This document shows, one piece after another, positions 1 through 23,960 of a stretch of DNA of 64,000 nucleotides. The notes beneath the pieces are model-generated. The model did no database searches. It was not told the origin of the DNA and saw only the letters and a program-made list of their open reading frames with translations. Position numbers and translations under genes: made by a program. Numbering within the stretch: the first letter of the stretch is position 1; every line of letters starts with the position of its first letter. Origin of the DNA: Amycolatopsis cihanbeyliensis (GTDB lineage Bacteria; Actinomycetota; Actinomycetes; Mycobacteriales; Pseudonocardiaceae); assembly GCF_006715045.1 (NCBI RefSeq), contig NZ_VFML01000001.1, forward strand, positions 620,001 through 684,000, given 5' to 3'.

Positions 1-32
1 AACTGAATCACCGCATCGCGCGGAATGCCGGG

Positions 33-1631
33 CTACTCCGGCTGGAGGCCGAGGTCGGTGCCGTGGGTGACCAGCGCGCCGTCCTCGGCGCTCACGGTGG
101 CGACCACCTCGATCGCCCCGATCTCCTCCGGTGGCACCCGGTGCGGGTCGTCCCCGAGCACGACCAGGTCGGCCAGCTTGCCCGGCTCGATCGTGCCGAG
201 CTCGCGCTCCCAGTGGCAGGCGTGCGCCGCGCTCGCGGTGTAGGCACGGAGGGCGTCGGACACACCGACGGCCTCGCCGGCGCCGACCGGCAGGCCGGCT
301 CCGGTGGTGCGCTGCACGAGGAACTGGATCGCGCGCAGCGGTGCTCCCCCGGTCACCGGCCGGTCGGAGCTGCCGACAAGGGGCACGCCGTGCTCGAGGA
401 AGCCGCGGCCCCGGTACAGCCAGTCCGCCCGCTCCGGCCCCATGATCGCCGCGTAGTCGTCCCCGAGGTAAGTCAGGAAGTTCGGCTGCACCACGGCGCT
501 CGCCCCGACCCGGGCGAACCGCGGGAGCTGGTCCGGACGTACCAGCCCGGCGTGCTCGACGCGGTGCCGGGCGTGCGGCCGCGGGCGCTCCCGGTGCGCG
601 CGCTCCAGCGCCTCCAGCGCCAGGTCGACCGCCCGGTCACCGATGGCGTGCACGGCCAACTGCCAGCCGGCCCGATGTCCCCGCACGATGGTGTCGGTGA
701 GATCCCCGGGGTCGGCGAACAGCTGGCCGGAGTGCCCCAGCCCGACGTACGGCTCGGTGAGCGCGGCGGTGCGCGGCATCATGCCGCCGTCGGTGAACAC
801 CTTGAGCGCGCCGACGGACAGCCGGTCACCGCCGAAGCCGGTGCGCATCCCCACCCCGACGGCGCGGGCGATGTCGTCCTCCGGGTGCGCGCCCGCGGGT
901 CCCAGCACGTCGGCGGCGATCATCGCCTGCACCCGCAACGGCAGCCTGCCCGTGTCCAGTGCGTCCTGGTAAGCGGCCAGCTCGACCGGGCTGTGCCCGA
1001 TCAGCCCACCACCGATGCCCGCCTCGGCCACCGCCGTGATGCCCTCGGCGCGACAGGCTCGTCCCGCGTGCTCGATGGCGTCCACCAGCTCCGCGGTCGA
1101 ATAGGGTTGCCGCAGTGCGCGCACGGCGGCCATCCCGGCCTCGGCGAACACCCCGTCCTCGTGCGGCAGGTCCGCGGGCAGCAGGTCGAGCACCGCGCCG
1201 TTCACCACGCAGGCGTGGCCGGAGTCGTGCACCATCAGGATCCTGCGGCCCGCGGCCACCGTGTCCAGCTCCGCGGCGGTGACATGCCTGCCGAGCGGCC
1301 GCTGGTCGTAGCCGCCGATGTCCACCCACTCCCCCGGTTGCGTACGCAGGGCGGCCGCGCGGATCACCTCGAGCATCCGCGGCACCCCCTCCCGCGGGTT
1401 CACCACGGTGCGGCGCGCGGCGAGCCCGGTCCAGGCCAGGTGCACATGCGCGTCGAGGAAACCGGGCAGCACCGTGGCCCCGCCCAGATCCACCTCGTGC
1501 CGGGCGGGCAACCCGGACACCGCGCCGTCCAGCCCGACGATCCGGCCTCGCCACACGCCGATCTCGTGGGCCACCCTCAGGTCGTCGTCCATGGTGTGCA
1601 CGGTGGCGTTCACCAGCCGTACGTCGAGCAT
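33..1631 (-). CDS. Amidohydrolase family protein (YtcJ-like, amidohydrolase 3)
   Basis: This 532-residue protein looks like a cytosolic metal-dependent hydrolase of the amidohydrolase superfamily, YtcJ-like branch; the substrate cannot be read from sequence. The N-terminal beta-sandwich leads to the metal motif HVH (LDAHVHLAW, about residue 62). Further signatures are a lysine in GALKVFTDGGM (about 275), AVHAIGDRAVD (about 325), RVEHAG (about 355) and the catalytic SSDRPV (about 420). The C-terminal GTIEPGKLADLVVLGDDP is typical of the family. There is no signal peptide. The ATG at 1631 follows GGGAGGACGC, a good ribosome binding site. The gene diverges from the ABC exporter across an intergenic region holding an iron box, so co-regulation is possible but unproven. 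The family call is firm and the function open. Confidence 0.85.
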   Translation of the reverse strand: MLDVRLVNATVHTMDDDLRVAHEIGVWRGRIVGLDGAVSGLPARHEVDLGGATVLPGFLDAHVHLAWTGLAARRTVVNPREGVPRMLEVIRAAALRTQPGEWVDIGGYDQRPLGRHVTAAELDTVAAGRRILMVHDSGHACVVNGAVLDLLPADLPHEDGVFAEAGMAAVRALRQPYSTAELVDAIEHAGRACRAEGITAVAEAGIGGGLIGHSPVELAAYQDALDTGRLPLRVQAMIAADVLGPAGAHPEDDIARAVGVGMRTGFGGDRLSVGALKVFTDGGMMPRTAALTEPYVGLGHSGQLFADPGDLTDTIVRGHRAGWQLAVHAIGDRAVDLALEALERAHRERPRPHARHRVEHAGLVRPDQLPRFARVGASAVVQPNFLTYLGDDYAAIMGPERADWLYRGRGFLEHGVPLVGSSDRPVTGGAPLRAIQFLVQRTTGAGLPVGAGEAVGVSDALRAYTASAAHACHWERELGTIEPGKLADLVVLGDDPHRVPPEEIGAIEVVATVSAEDGALVTHGTDLGLQPE

Positions 1632-1670
1632 GCGTCCTCCCGCCGTGGGTCGGGTTCCCGAGCCGCCGAC

Positions 1671-1689
1671 TTAGAGTAGCCTTACCTAC
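1671..1689. promoter_or_regulatory. Probable IdeR/DmdR iron box
   Basis: The 19-bp sequence TTAGAGTAGCCTTACCTAC matches 14 of 19 positions of the actinobacterial iron-box consensus TTAGGTTAGGCTAACCTAA. It lies between the divergent amidohydrolase and the exporter, about 30 bases before the exporter start. By analogy with DtxR-family regulation, iron-loaded IdeR/DmdR would repress the exporter here. The match is seen directly; the regulation is inferred. Confidence 0.7.
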
Positions 1690-1720
1690 CAATCGGCAGA
1701 ACTGGGTGGAGGTAGGCAGG

Positions 1721-3418
1721 GTGCGCTCGCAACCCCCGGAACCGACCGGCCGCGGGGTGCTCCGCGGCGCCGTCGCGGGTCAGCGCGGCCGGATCGCGCT
1801 TGCCAGCGTGCTCGCCGCGGGGCACCAGGGCGGCGAGGCGCTGGTGCCGGTGGTGATCGGCCTGATGATCGACCAGGCCGTGGCCACCGGGGCCACCGGC
1901 GCGTTGCTGTGGTGGCTGGCCGCACTGGCCGCGCTGTTCGCCGCGCTGTCCTACTGCTACCGGTTCGGCGCGCGGGCCGCGGAGCGAGCGGCCGAGCAGG
2001 CCGCACACGGGTTGCGCATCCAGGTGAGCAGGCGGGTGCTCGACCCGCACGGCGGCGTCGAGGCCGGCAGGCTGCCGGGCGCGCTGGTGAACATCGCCAC
2101 CGGGGACGCCAAGCGGGTGGGCGCGGTGTGCGGGGCGCTCCCGTTCGGGATCGCGGGACTGGCCGGGTTGCTGGTCAGCGCGATCGCGTTGCTGCGAATC
2201 TCGGTGCCGCTCGGGTTGCTGGTGCTGCTCGGCACTCCCCCGCTGCTGGCGCTGGCACACCTGGTCGGTCGGCCGCTGGAGCGGCGCAGCGGGGTGGAGC
2301 AGGAGCGCGCGGCGCACGCCTCCGGGGTGGCCGCCGACCTGGTGCGCGGGCTGCGGGTGCTCAAGGGCATCGGCGCCGAAGCGGCCGCGGTCGCCCGGTA
2401 CCGGCGCACCAGCCGCACCTCGCTCGCGGCCACCCTGCGCGCGGCTCGGGCCCAGGCCTGGCACGATGGCGCGCTGCTGGCGTTGACCGGGGTGTTCATC
2501 GCGCTGGTCGCGCTGGTCGGCGGGCAGCTGGCGATGCAGGGCGCGATCAGCGTCGGCGGACTGGTCGCCGCGGTCGGGCTGGCGCAGTTCCTGCTCACCC
2601 CGTTCCAGATCTTCTCCGTCGTCAACGCCGAGCTGGCGCAGGGCCGGGCCTCCGCGGAACGGGTGGCCTCGGTACTGGCCGCACCGCCCGCCGTCTCCCC
2701 CGGCCGGGCCGGGCTGCCCGACCCACTCGCCGGCACCGTGCGGCTGCGCGGGGTCCGGCACGGTGCGTTGCGCGGCCTGGACCTCGAACTCGCGGCCGGC
2801 GAGCTGACCGGGGTGGTCACGACCGATCCCGCCGGTGCCACCGACCTGCTGGCCTGCCTCGGGCGGGAGGTCGACCCCGAGCGGGGCTCCGTCGAGCTGG
2901 ACGGGGTGCCGCTGGCCGAACTGTCCCCGGAGGAGCTGCGGGGTGCGGTGTTGGTCGCCGCGCACGACGCGGACCTGTTCGAGGGCAGCCTGCTGGACAA
3001 CGTCCTCGCCGGGGCGGGTGCGGCCGGGGCGGAGCGCGCGCTGGTCGCCGCGGCCGCGGACGAGGTGGCCCAGAGCCTTCCGGACGGGAGGGCGACCCGG
3101 CTGACCGAGCGAGGCCAGTCGCTGTCCGGGGGCCAGCGGCAGCGGGTGGCACTGGCCCGCGCGCTGGCGGCCGAGGCACCGGTGCTGGCGCTGCACGAGC
3201 CGACCACCGCGGTGGACGCGGTGACCGAGGCCAGGATCGCCGCCGCGCTCGCCGAGGTGCGGGCGGGGCGCACCACGCTCCTGGTCACCACCAGCCCGGC
3301 CTTGCTCGCCGCGGCGGACCGGGTGGTGCTGCTGGCCGAGGGTGTGGTGACCGCCGAGGGTACGCACGCCGACCTGGTGCGCGAGCTCGCCGACTACCGG
3401 GCGGCGGTGCTGGCATGA
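1721..3418 (+). CDS. ABC exporter half-transporter A (degenerate NBD), siderophore export candidate
   Basis: A membrane domain of about six helices (residues 20-310) is fused to a nucleotide-binding domain, the type IV (B-family) exporter layout. The NBD is heavily degenerate. The Walker A region reads TTDPAGATDLL with no GKT/S lysine, the Walker B aspartate is replaced (LALHEP), and the H-loop histidine is lost (TTSPA). The ABC signature LSGGQRQR is intact. This half therefore probably lends its signature motif to the active site of its partner, which overlaps it by ATGA. The GTG at 1721 is chosen because GGAGGT lies about 7 bases upstream; an in-frame GTG at 1706 lacks such a site. The iron box just upstream and the nearby NRPS point to siderophore export, which is inferred. 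Confidence 0.85.
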   Translation: MRSQPPEPTGRGVLRGAVAGQRGRIALASVLAAGHQGGEALVPVVIGLMIDQAVATGATGALLWWLAALAALFAALSYCYRFGARAAERAAEQAAHGLRIQVSRRVLDPHGGVEAGRLPGALVNIATGDAKRVGAVCGALPFGIAGLAGLLVSAIALLRISVPLGLLVLLGTPPLLALAHLVGRPLERRSGVEQERAAHASGVAADLVRGLRVLKGIGAEAAAVARYRRTSRTSLAATLRAARAQAWHDGALLALTGVFIALVALVGGQLAMQGAISVGGLVAAVGLAQFLLTPFQIFSVVNAELAQGRASAERVASVLAAPPAVSPGRAGLPDPLAGTVRLRGVRHGALRGLDLELAAGELTGVVTTDPAGATDLLACLGREVDPERGSVELDGVPLAELSPEELRGAVLVAAHDADLFEGSLLDNVLAGAGAAGAERALVAAAADEVAQSLPDGRATRLTERGQSLSGGQRQRVALARALAAEAPVLALHEPTTAVDAVTEARIAAALAEVRAGRTTLLVTTSPALLAAADRVVLLAEGVVTAEGTHADLVRELADYRAAVLA

Positions 3419-5172
3419 CCGGGCAGCGGGAGCTACTGCCCACCGCGAGCTGGGCACGTACCAGGGCCGTGCTCGGCGAGCTGCTGCGCCCCCGGCGGGG
3501 CCTCGCCACGGGGGCTTTCCTGGTGCTGCTGGTCGCTACCGGGGTCGGCCTGCTGACCGCCCCCCTGCTGGGCCACATCGTGGACCTGGTGGTCGGGCAG
3601 CGCGGGCCGGACGCGCTCACCTTGCCGGTGGTGCTGCTGGCGCTGGTGGCCCTGACCCGCGGGGTGACCACGGCGCTCGGGCTGGGCCTGGTGGCCCGGC
3701 TCGGTGAGGGGATGCTGGCCACGTTGCGCGAACGCTTCGTGCAGCGGGCCCTGTCCCTGCCGCTGGAACAGGTGGAGCGGGCCGGGTCGGGCGACCTCAC
3801 CGCCCGGGTCACCAACGACGTCACGGTGATCGCCAAGTCGGTCCGGGACGCGCTGCCGGAACTGGGGCGCTCGGCGCTGACCATCGGGCTGACCCTGGTC
3901 GGGCTGACCGTACTGGACTGGCGCTTCCTGCTCGCCGCGTTGCTGGCCGCGCCGATCCAGTGGCATACGGTGCGCTGGTACGTGCGCAGGGCGGTGCCGT
4001 TGTACGCCGCCCAGCGGGTGGCCGTGGGCGCGCAGCAACAGCAACTGCTGGACACCGTCGGCGGGGCTCGGACGGTGCGCGCCTTCCGGCTGGCCGATGC
4101 CCAGGTGGCGCGGGTGACCGAGCGCTCGTGGGGTGCGGTGGACCTGGCCCTGCGCGGGATTCGCCTGGTGACCAGGTTCTTCGCCCGGCTGAACCTGGCC
4201 GAGTTCGTCGGGCTGGCCGCGGTGCTGGCCGCCGGTTTCCTGCTGGTGGACGCGGGCGCGGTGAGCGTCGGCACCGCGACCGCGGCCGCACTGTACTTCC
4301 ACAGCCTGTTCAACCCGATCAACGCGGCACTCGCGCTGGTGGACGACGCACAGGCCGCCGGGGCCAGCCTGGCCCGGCTCGTCGGGGTGTCCGACCTGCC
4401 GGCCGAGCAGGAGCCACCGCGGGTGGCGAGCCCCGTGGACGCCTCGGTGAAGGCGGCCGCGGTGCGCCACGAGTACCTGCCAGGGCACGAGGTGCTGCGG
4501 CAGGTCGACCTGGACGTGGGCACGGCGGAACGGGTCGCGCTGGTCGGCGCCAGCGGTGCGGGCAAGACCACGCTGGCCAAGCTGATCGCCGGCATCCACG
4601 TCCCTACTGGTGGCTCGGTCCGGCTCGGTGGAGTCGGGCTGGCCGAGCTGGGCCCCGCGGGCGTGCGCCGGACCGTGGCGCTGATCAGCCAGGAGGTGCA
4701 CGTGTTCGCCGGCCCGCTGGCCGAGGATCTGCGGCTCGCCGCGCCGGAGGCGGATGAGCGGCGGCTACGCTCGGCGCTGGAGCGCACCGGCGCGCTCGGC
4801 TGGGTGGATTCCCTGCCGGAGGGGCTGGCCACCGTGGTCGGTGACGGCGGGCACCGGCTCACCGTCACCCAGGCCCAGCAGCTCGCGCTGGCCAGGCTGG
4901 TGCTGGCCGACCCGCCGATCGCGATCCTGGACGAGGCGACCGCGGAGGCGGGCAGCGCGGGCGCGCGGGCGCTGGAACGCGCCGCCGACCAGGCCCTCGC
5001 CGGTCGCACGGGCCTGGTGGTCGCCCACCGCCTCACCCAGGCCGCCGCGGCGGACCGGATCGTGGTGCTGGACGCAGGCCGCGTGGTGGAAACCGGCACC
5101 CACGAGCAACTCCTGGCCGCGGGTGGCCGTTACGCCACCCTCTGGCGGGCCTGGTCCGACACCCGCACCTGA
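3415..5172 (+). CDS. ABC exporter half-transporter B (catalytic NBD), siderophore export candidate
   Basis: This 585-residue half-transporter has a six-helix membrane domain (residues 30-320) followed by an NBD. Walker A (GASGAGKTT), Walker B (AILDEAT) and the switch histidine (VVAHRLT) are intact, but the signature is degenerate (LTVTQAQQLALAR instead of LSGGQ). With the upstream half it should form one consensus ATP site, from its own Walker motifs and the partner's LSGGQ, and one degenerate site, as in asymmetric heterodimers such as TM287/288 or TAP. The start ATG overlaps the previous stop (ATGA), so the two are translationally coupled. The likely job is moving the hydroxamate siderophore out of the cell; only context supports the substrate. 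Confidence 0.87.
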   Translation: MTGQRELLPTASWARTRAVLGELLRPRRGLATGAFLVLLVATGVGLLTAPLLGHIVDLVVGQRGPDALTLPVVLLALVALTRGVTTALGLGLVARLGEGMLATLRERFVQRALSLPLEQVERAGSGDLTARVTNDVTVIAKSVRDALPELGRSALTIGLTLVGLTVLDWRFLLAALLAAPIQWHTVRWYVRRAVPLYAAQRVAVGAQQQQLLDTVGGARTVRAFRLADAQVARVTERSWGAVDLALRGIRLVTRFFARLNLAEFVGLAAVLAAGFLLVDAGAVSVGTATAAALYFHSLFNPINAALALVDDAQAAGASLARLVGVSDLPAEQEPPRVASPVDASVKAAAVRHEYLPGHEVLRQVDLDVGTAERVALVGASGAGKTTLAKLIAGIHVPTGGSVRLGGVGLAELGPAGVRRTVALISQEVHVFAGPLAEDLRLAAPEADERRLRSALERTGALGWVDSLPEGLATVVGDGGHRLTVTQAQQLALARLVLADPPIAILDEATAEAGSAGARALERAADQALAGRTGLVVAHRLTQAAAADRIVVLDAGRVVETGTHEQLLAAGGRYATLWRAWSDTRT

Positions 5173-5185
5173 CCCGCCCCATCGT

Positions 5186-5260
5186 GTTGGCCGCCCACGC
5201 ACGCGAGTTGGCCGCCCACGCACGCGAGTTGGCCGCCCACGCACGCGAGTTGGCCGCCCA
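5186..5260. repeat. Tandem 21-bp intergenic repeat, cluster A
   Basis: Three perfect head-to-tail copies of a 21-bp unit (5186-5206, 5207-5227, 5228-5248) begin GTTGGCCGCCCACGC and end ACGCGA. A 12-base partial copy follows (5249-5260). The array fills the gap between the convergent exporter and DinB genes. The same unit, reverse-complemented and slightly diverged, recurs at 7561-7623, and degenerate copies of both orientations lie at 44230-44400. Confidence 0.9.
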
Positions 5261-5322
5261 GAGCGGCCCGCGGTGTCGGGATCCCATCCTGAGCAACCCG
5301 ATCCCGACGATGTTCTGACCCG

Positions 5323-5865
5323 CTACGCGCCGGTCGCGCCGTCGATCCGCTCACGCAGCAGGTCGGCGTGACCGTTGTGCCGGGCGTACTCGGTGGTCAG
5401 GTGCACCAGCAGCCAGCGAAGGGAGAACGGCTCCCCGGCCCGCCGGCCGACGCCGGTCTGATCCAGGGAGGCGCCGGCCACGATCCCCCTGGCGTGGGCG
5501 CACTCCGCCCGCCAGACCGCGAAGGCCGCGTCGGCGTCCCCGTCGAGCAGGTTGAACTCGTGATCGGGATCGTCGTCGGAGTAGTACAGCAGCGGCACGT
5601 CCTCCCCGGCGAACTGGATCCGGAACCACCATCGCTCCACCCCCGCGAGGTGCCGCACCAGCCCGTGCAGGCTCAGCCCGGACGGCGGGATGCCTTTCTC
5701 CGCGAGGCGTTCCGGTGCGGTGTCCGCACACTTGAGGGCGAAGGTCTCCCGGTGCCAGTCCAGGAAGCCGACCAGGATCTCGCGTTCGTCCCCGGTGCGC
5801 GGTACGCCGACCCGACCACCGGTGGACCACTGCCGCGAGTAGTGCTGCGGGGAGATCTCGTTCAT
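5323..5865 (-). CDS. DinB-like / DUF664 family protein
   Basis: This 180-residue soluble protein has the four-helix DinB/DUF664 fold signature, including SLHGLVRHLAGVERWWF (about residues 65-80) and LLVHLTTEYARHNGHADLLRE near the C-terminus. The spaced histidines of these helices bind metal in the family. Members are often thiol-dependent (mycothiol or bacillithiol) S-transferases or stress proteins. The ATG at 5865 is chosen because the upstream extension has low-complexity, shadow-like composition; no strong ribosome binding site was seen. The gene is convergent with the exporter across a tandem repeat. No link to siderophore synthesis is apparent. Confidence 0.8.
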   Translation of the reverse strand: MNEISPQHYSRQWSTGGRVGVPRTGDEREILVGFLDWHRETFALKCADTAPERLAEKGIPPSGLSLHGLVRHLAGVERWWFRIQFAGEDVPLLYYSDDDPDHEFNLLDGDADAAFAVWRAECAHARGIVAGASLDQTGVGRRAGEPFSLRWLLVHLTTEYARHNGHADLLRERIDGATGA

Positions 5866-6244
5866 GGTCGGAGACTGCCGGCCACCACCGACAAACCCGG
5901 TCCGGGCCCGCGTGCCGCCGTGGCACGGTGACCGAAGCACCGGAGCCCGTGACCGACTCGTCGGCATGCACCCGTGCCTGAATGACCCTCACCGAGAGCA
6001 ACAAATTCAACGACTGTTCCCGGCAAAGAGAGCGCAAGGGTCGAAACATTAAATCCCGCTTCAGGATCCTCCGGATAACTGGGTCAAGACGAGTAGGAAG
6101 TTTGCGCCGTTCGGCACGTATCTCGCGACATCACCGGCGTGCTAGCGTGTTGAGCATCATCGGCGATTCCGGGACGTCCACCTTGACGAATTCGCCATCG
6201 CGACTTTCGTGACCCGTCGAGCAAACAACGAGTAATGAGGGCCG
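5866..6244. other. Divergent intergenic region, 379 bp, no gene
   Basis: This gap separates the DinB-like gene (minus) from the SGNH hydrolase (plus). Its middle (about 5985-6110) is less GC-rich than the flanks, as expected of a promoter region. Short frames here lack coding character and ribosome binding sites. No iron box or clear palindrome was found. Confidence 0.5.
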
Positions 6245-7537
6245 ATGAGGCATGGGAAGCGTTTTCTCGCTCTACTGCTCGGCATTTTCACGGCCGCCGG
6301 CCTGCTGGCCGGGCCCGGTACCGCGGGCGCTCGGCCGGAATCCACGAGCGCACCCGACTGGTCGGGCACCTGGTCGGCCTCGGTGATGCGGGCCGGTGGC
6401 GGCCTCGTTCCGAACTGGTCGCTGGAGGGGTTCGAAAACCAGACCGTGCGCCAGGTCGTCCGGGTTTCCCACGGCGGAGCCGCGGTCCGGATCCGGTTGA
6501 GCAACGTCTACGGACACGCGCCGCTGACGGTGACCGGAGCAACCATCGCACGGTCCGCGGGTGGCGCGGCCGTGCGGCCGGACTCCTTGCGACACGTGAC
6601 CTTCGGGCGATCGCCTTCGGTCGTCATCCCGGCCGGGGCCGAGGTGGCCAGCGACCTGGCACCGTTGCGCGTCGAGCAACTGGGGTCGGTGACGGTCACC
6701 GTGTACTTCGCCGAGCCGACCGGACCGGCGACCTTCCACGCGGATGCCCGCGCCACCAGTTATCGTGCCGCCGGCGACCATCGCGCCGACCACGACGGGA
6801 ACGCGTTCAGCGACACCACCCGTTCCTGGTACTACCTTTCCGGCGTGGAGGTCGCCGGCGTCCCTGCCCCGCGAGATGCGGTGGTGGCCTTCGGCAACTC
6901 CATCACCGGCGGCACGGCGTCCACACCGGACGCGAACAACCGGTATCCGGACGAGCTGGCCGAGCGCCTCGCGGCTGGCGGAAGGCCACGTCCGGTCCTC
7001 AACGCGGGCATCAGCGGAAACCGGGTGATCACGGACTGCGTCGGCGAGAAGGCGCTGACCCGGTTCGCGCGCGACGCGCTGGACCAGCCGCGAGTGGGAA
7101 CCGTGATCGTGCTCCAGGGCATCAACGACATCGGGTTCAGCGAGATCGAGGACTTTCCCTGCTCGCCGAACCCGGAGGTGACCTCGGCTGAACTGATCGC
7201 GGGACACCGCGAGCTGATCCACCGGGCGCGGGCCCGCGGCATCGAGGTGATCGGCGCGACTCTGTTGCCGTACAAAGGCGCGTTCTACTACAGCGAGCGC
7301 GGCGAGCGGGTACGTGACGAGCTGAACCGCTGGATCCGCACCTCGGGTGAGTACGACGCGGTGGTCGACCTGGACCGGCACCTGGCCGCTCCGGCGGACC
7401 AGGACCGGCTCGACCCCGCCTACGACAGCGGTGACCACCTGCATCCCAGCGACGCCGGCTACCACGCCATGGCCGAGGCGGTCGCGCCGCTCGTAGCGTG
7501 CCCACGCCCGCTGGACGCGGCGGCGCTCACCCGGTGA
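6245..7537 (+). CDS. Secreted SGNH/GDSL hydrolase
   Basis: A 430-residue secreted esterase or lipase-like enzyme. A signal peptide (MRHGKRF then a hydrophobic stretch ending AGPGTAGA, about residues 1-28) precedes a beta-rich N-terminal domain. The SGNH core starts at about residue 215. Block I is VVAFGNSITGG, with the nucleophile Ser and Asn in place of the usual Asp of GDS. Block II is ISGNRV, block III is LQGINDIG (GxND), and block V is DHLHPSDAGY with the catalytic Asp/His. Family members hydrolyse acyl esters on lipids or polysaccharides. ATGAGGG lies just upstream of the ATG, at short spacing. It sits within the siderophore locus but no iron box was found and its role there is unknown. 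Confidence 0.85.
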   Translation: MRHGKRFLALLLGIFTAAGLLAGPGTAGARPESTSAPDWSGTWSASVMRAGGGLVPNWSLEGFENQTVRQVVRVSHGGAAVRIRLSNVYGHAPLTVTGATIARSAGGAAVRPDSLRHVTFGRSPSVVIPAGAEVASDLAPLRVEQLGSVTVTVYFAEPTGPATFHADARATSYRAAGDHRADHDGNAFSDTTRSWYYLSGVEVAGVPAPRDAVVAFGNSITGGTASTPDANNRYPDELAERLAAGGRPRPVLNAGISGNRVITDCVGEKALTRFARDALDQPRVGTVIVLQGINDIGFSEIEDFPCSPNPEVTSAELIAGHRELIHRARARGIEVIGATLLPYKGAFYYSERGERVRDELNRWIRTSGEYDAVVDLDRHLAAPADQDRLDPAYDSGDHLHPSDAGYHAMAEAVAPLVACPRPLDAAALTR

Positions 7538-7556
7538 CCGGCTCCGGTACGGGAAC

Positions 7557-7631
7557 GGCAAACTCGCGCGCGTGGACAGCCAACTCGCGCGCGTGGACAG
7601 CCAACTCGCGCGCGTGGGCGGCAAACACGCC
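7557..7631. repeat. Tandem 21-bp intergenic repeat, cluster B
   Basis: Three head-to-tail 21-bp units (7561-7581, 7582-7602, 7603-7623) start AACTCGCGCGCGTGG and are followed by a partial AACACGCC. Read on the other strand this is the cluster A unit with about 3 of 21 positions changed. It lies between the convergent SGNH hydrolase and NRPS genes. Confidence 0.88.
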
Positions 7632-7644
7632 GGCTGACCTGCGG

Positions 7645-22854
<15,210 letters not shown>

Positions 22855-22887
22855 GATCGGATACCTTTCTGCGCCGCCCACCGGCCG

Positions 22888-23913
22888 CTACGTCACGGCC
22901 TCGAGCATCGGTACCACCTTGTCGACGGCGTACGGGATGCTGAGCACGGTGTTGAAGGACAGCGCGGAGCCGATGTCCGGGTCCTGGTACGGCAGGAACA
23001 GGTCCCGGTTCTCCCGGGACACCGCCAGCTTCTGGTACAGCGGGTCGGTCGTGAGCTGCTGCTCGACCTCGGGGGTGCCGACCAGCCACACTAGCCGGTC
23101 CACATCGACCAGATCGAAGCGCTCGAAGCTGAAGTCCGCCACGTTCTGCGTGCCGACGGCCTTCTCGTACTCCGCCGAGACGGTGAAACCCATCTCCTTG
23201 AAGAAGACCATCTTCGGGTCGTTGGGCGAGAACGCGGAGAACTTGCCGGGTTCGTAGGGCTCGCCGACGGCGACCGTCCTACCCTCCCACTCAGGATGCG
23301 CCTCGCGCACCCGCGCGAACCGCTGGTCGATCTCGGTGATCAGCTGCTCGGCCTCGTCCACCTTGCCCAGTGCCTTCCCGATGGCGCGGGTCATCTCCTG
23401 CCACGGAGCCTGGTAGCTGTCGTGACCCTTGGGCTGGGCGACCACCGGCCAGCGCTGGGACAGGGTGTCGTACTGCTCCTGCCGCATCCCGGAGTACTGG
23501 GCGATGATCAGATCCGGATTCAGCTTCGCGATCTTCTCCATGTCGTACTCGTCCCGCTCACCCACGATCTCCGGCGGCGTGGCACCCCAGCGGTCCTCGA
23601 TCCACGCCCATTGGCCGTAGGGACGTTCCCCGAACCAGTCGATCGCGCCGACCGGCTTCACCCCCAGTGCCAGCACGGCGTCCTGATCGGACAGACCGAG
23701 CGTGACAACCCGCTGCGGCGCCGACGGAATCTCCGTCGCGCCGTACTTGTGCTCGACGGTCACCGGAAACGCGCCCTGCGCATCGGCCGGGCTGTCGCCG
23801 GAGGAGGGGTCCTCGGCGGCGCCGCAGCCGGCGAGCGCGGCGGCCAGCAGGAAACCCGGCAGCGCGGCGAACAACCGCCTTCGCGCCGGGCGGATGGGGG
23901 TATCGGTGAACAT
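22888..23913 (-). CDS. Ferric-siderophore-binding lipoprotein of an ABC importer
   Basis: A 341-residue substrate-binding protein of the TroA/FepB (periplasmic-binding-protein 2) type. The N-terminus is a lipoprotein signal (MFTDTPIRPARRRLF, hydrophobic stretch, lipobox LAGC at about residue 30), so it is anchored outside the membrane. The two lobes show SAPQRVVTLG (about 70) and KLNPDLIIAQYSG (about 145). It should capture the ferric siderophore made by the neighbouring NRPS and pass it to a permease not encoded in this window. It sits 47 bases after the monooxygenase gene and 33 before the NRPS, in one operon. The ATG at 23913 is chosen because it begins the lipoprotein signal; an upstream extension in this frame overlaps the monooxygenase and is not coding. 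Confidence 0.9.
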   Translation of the reverse strand: MFTDTPIRPARRRLFAALPGFLLAAALAGCGAAEDPSSGDSPADAQGAFPVTVEHKYGATEIPSAPQRVVTLGLSDQDAVLALGVKPVGAIDWFGERPYGQWAWIEDRWGATPPEIVGERDEYDMEKIAKLNPDLIIAQYSGMRQEQYDTLSQRWPVVAQPKGHDSYQAPWQEMTRAIGKALGKVDEAEQLITEIDQRFARVREAHPEWEGRTVAVGEPYEPGKFSAFSPNDPKMVFFKEMGFTVSAEYEKAVGTQNVADFSFERFDLVDVDRLVWLVGTPEVEQQLTTDPLYQKLAVSRENRDLFLPYQDPDIGSALSFNTVLSIPYAVDKVVPMLEAVT

Positions 23914-23960
23914 GACGACGTACCTTTCCGTGTTACTCGGATGTTCCTTCGTGCCAGGGT

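Noticed and set aside
5033..5354. Small frames across the tandem repeats giving ANSRAWA-type repeated peptides
   Set aside because: The periodicity is that of the 21-bp DNA repeat (a multiple of three); no ribosome binding site or conserved protein is evident.
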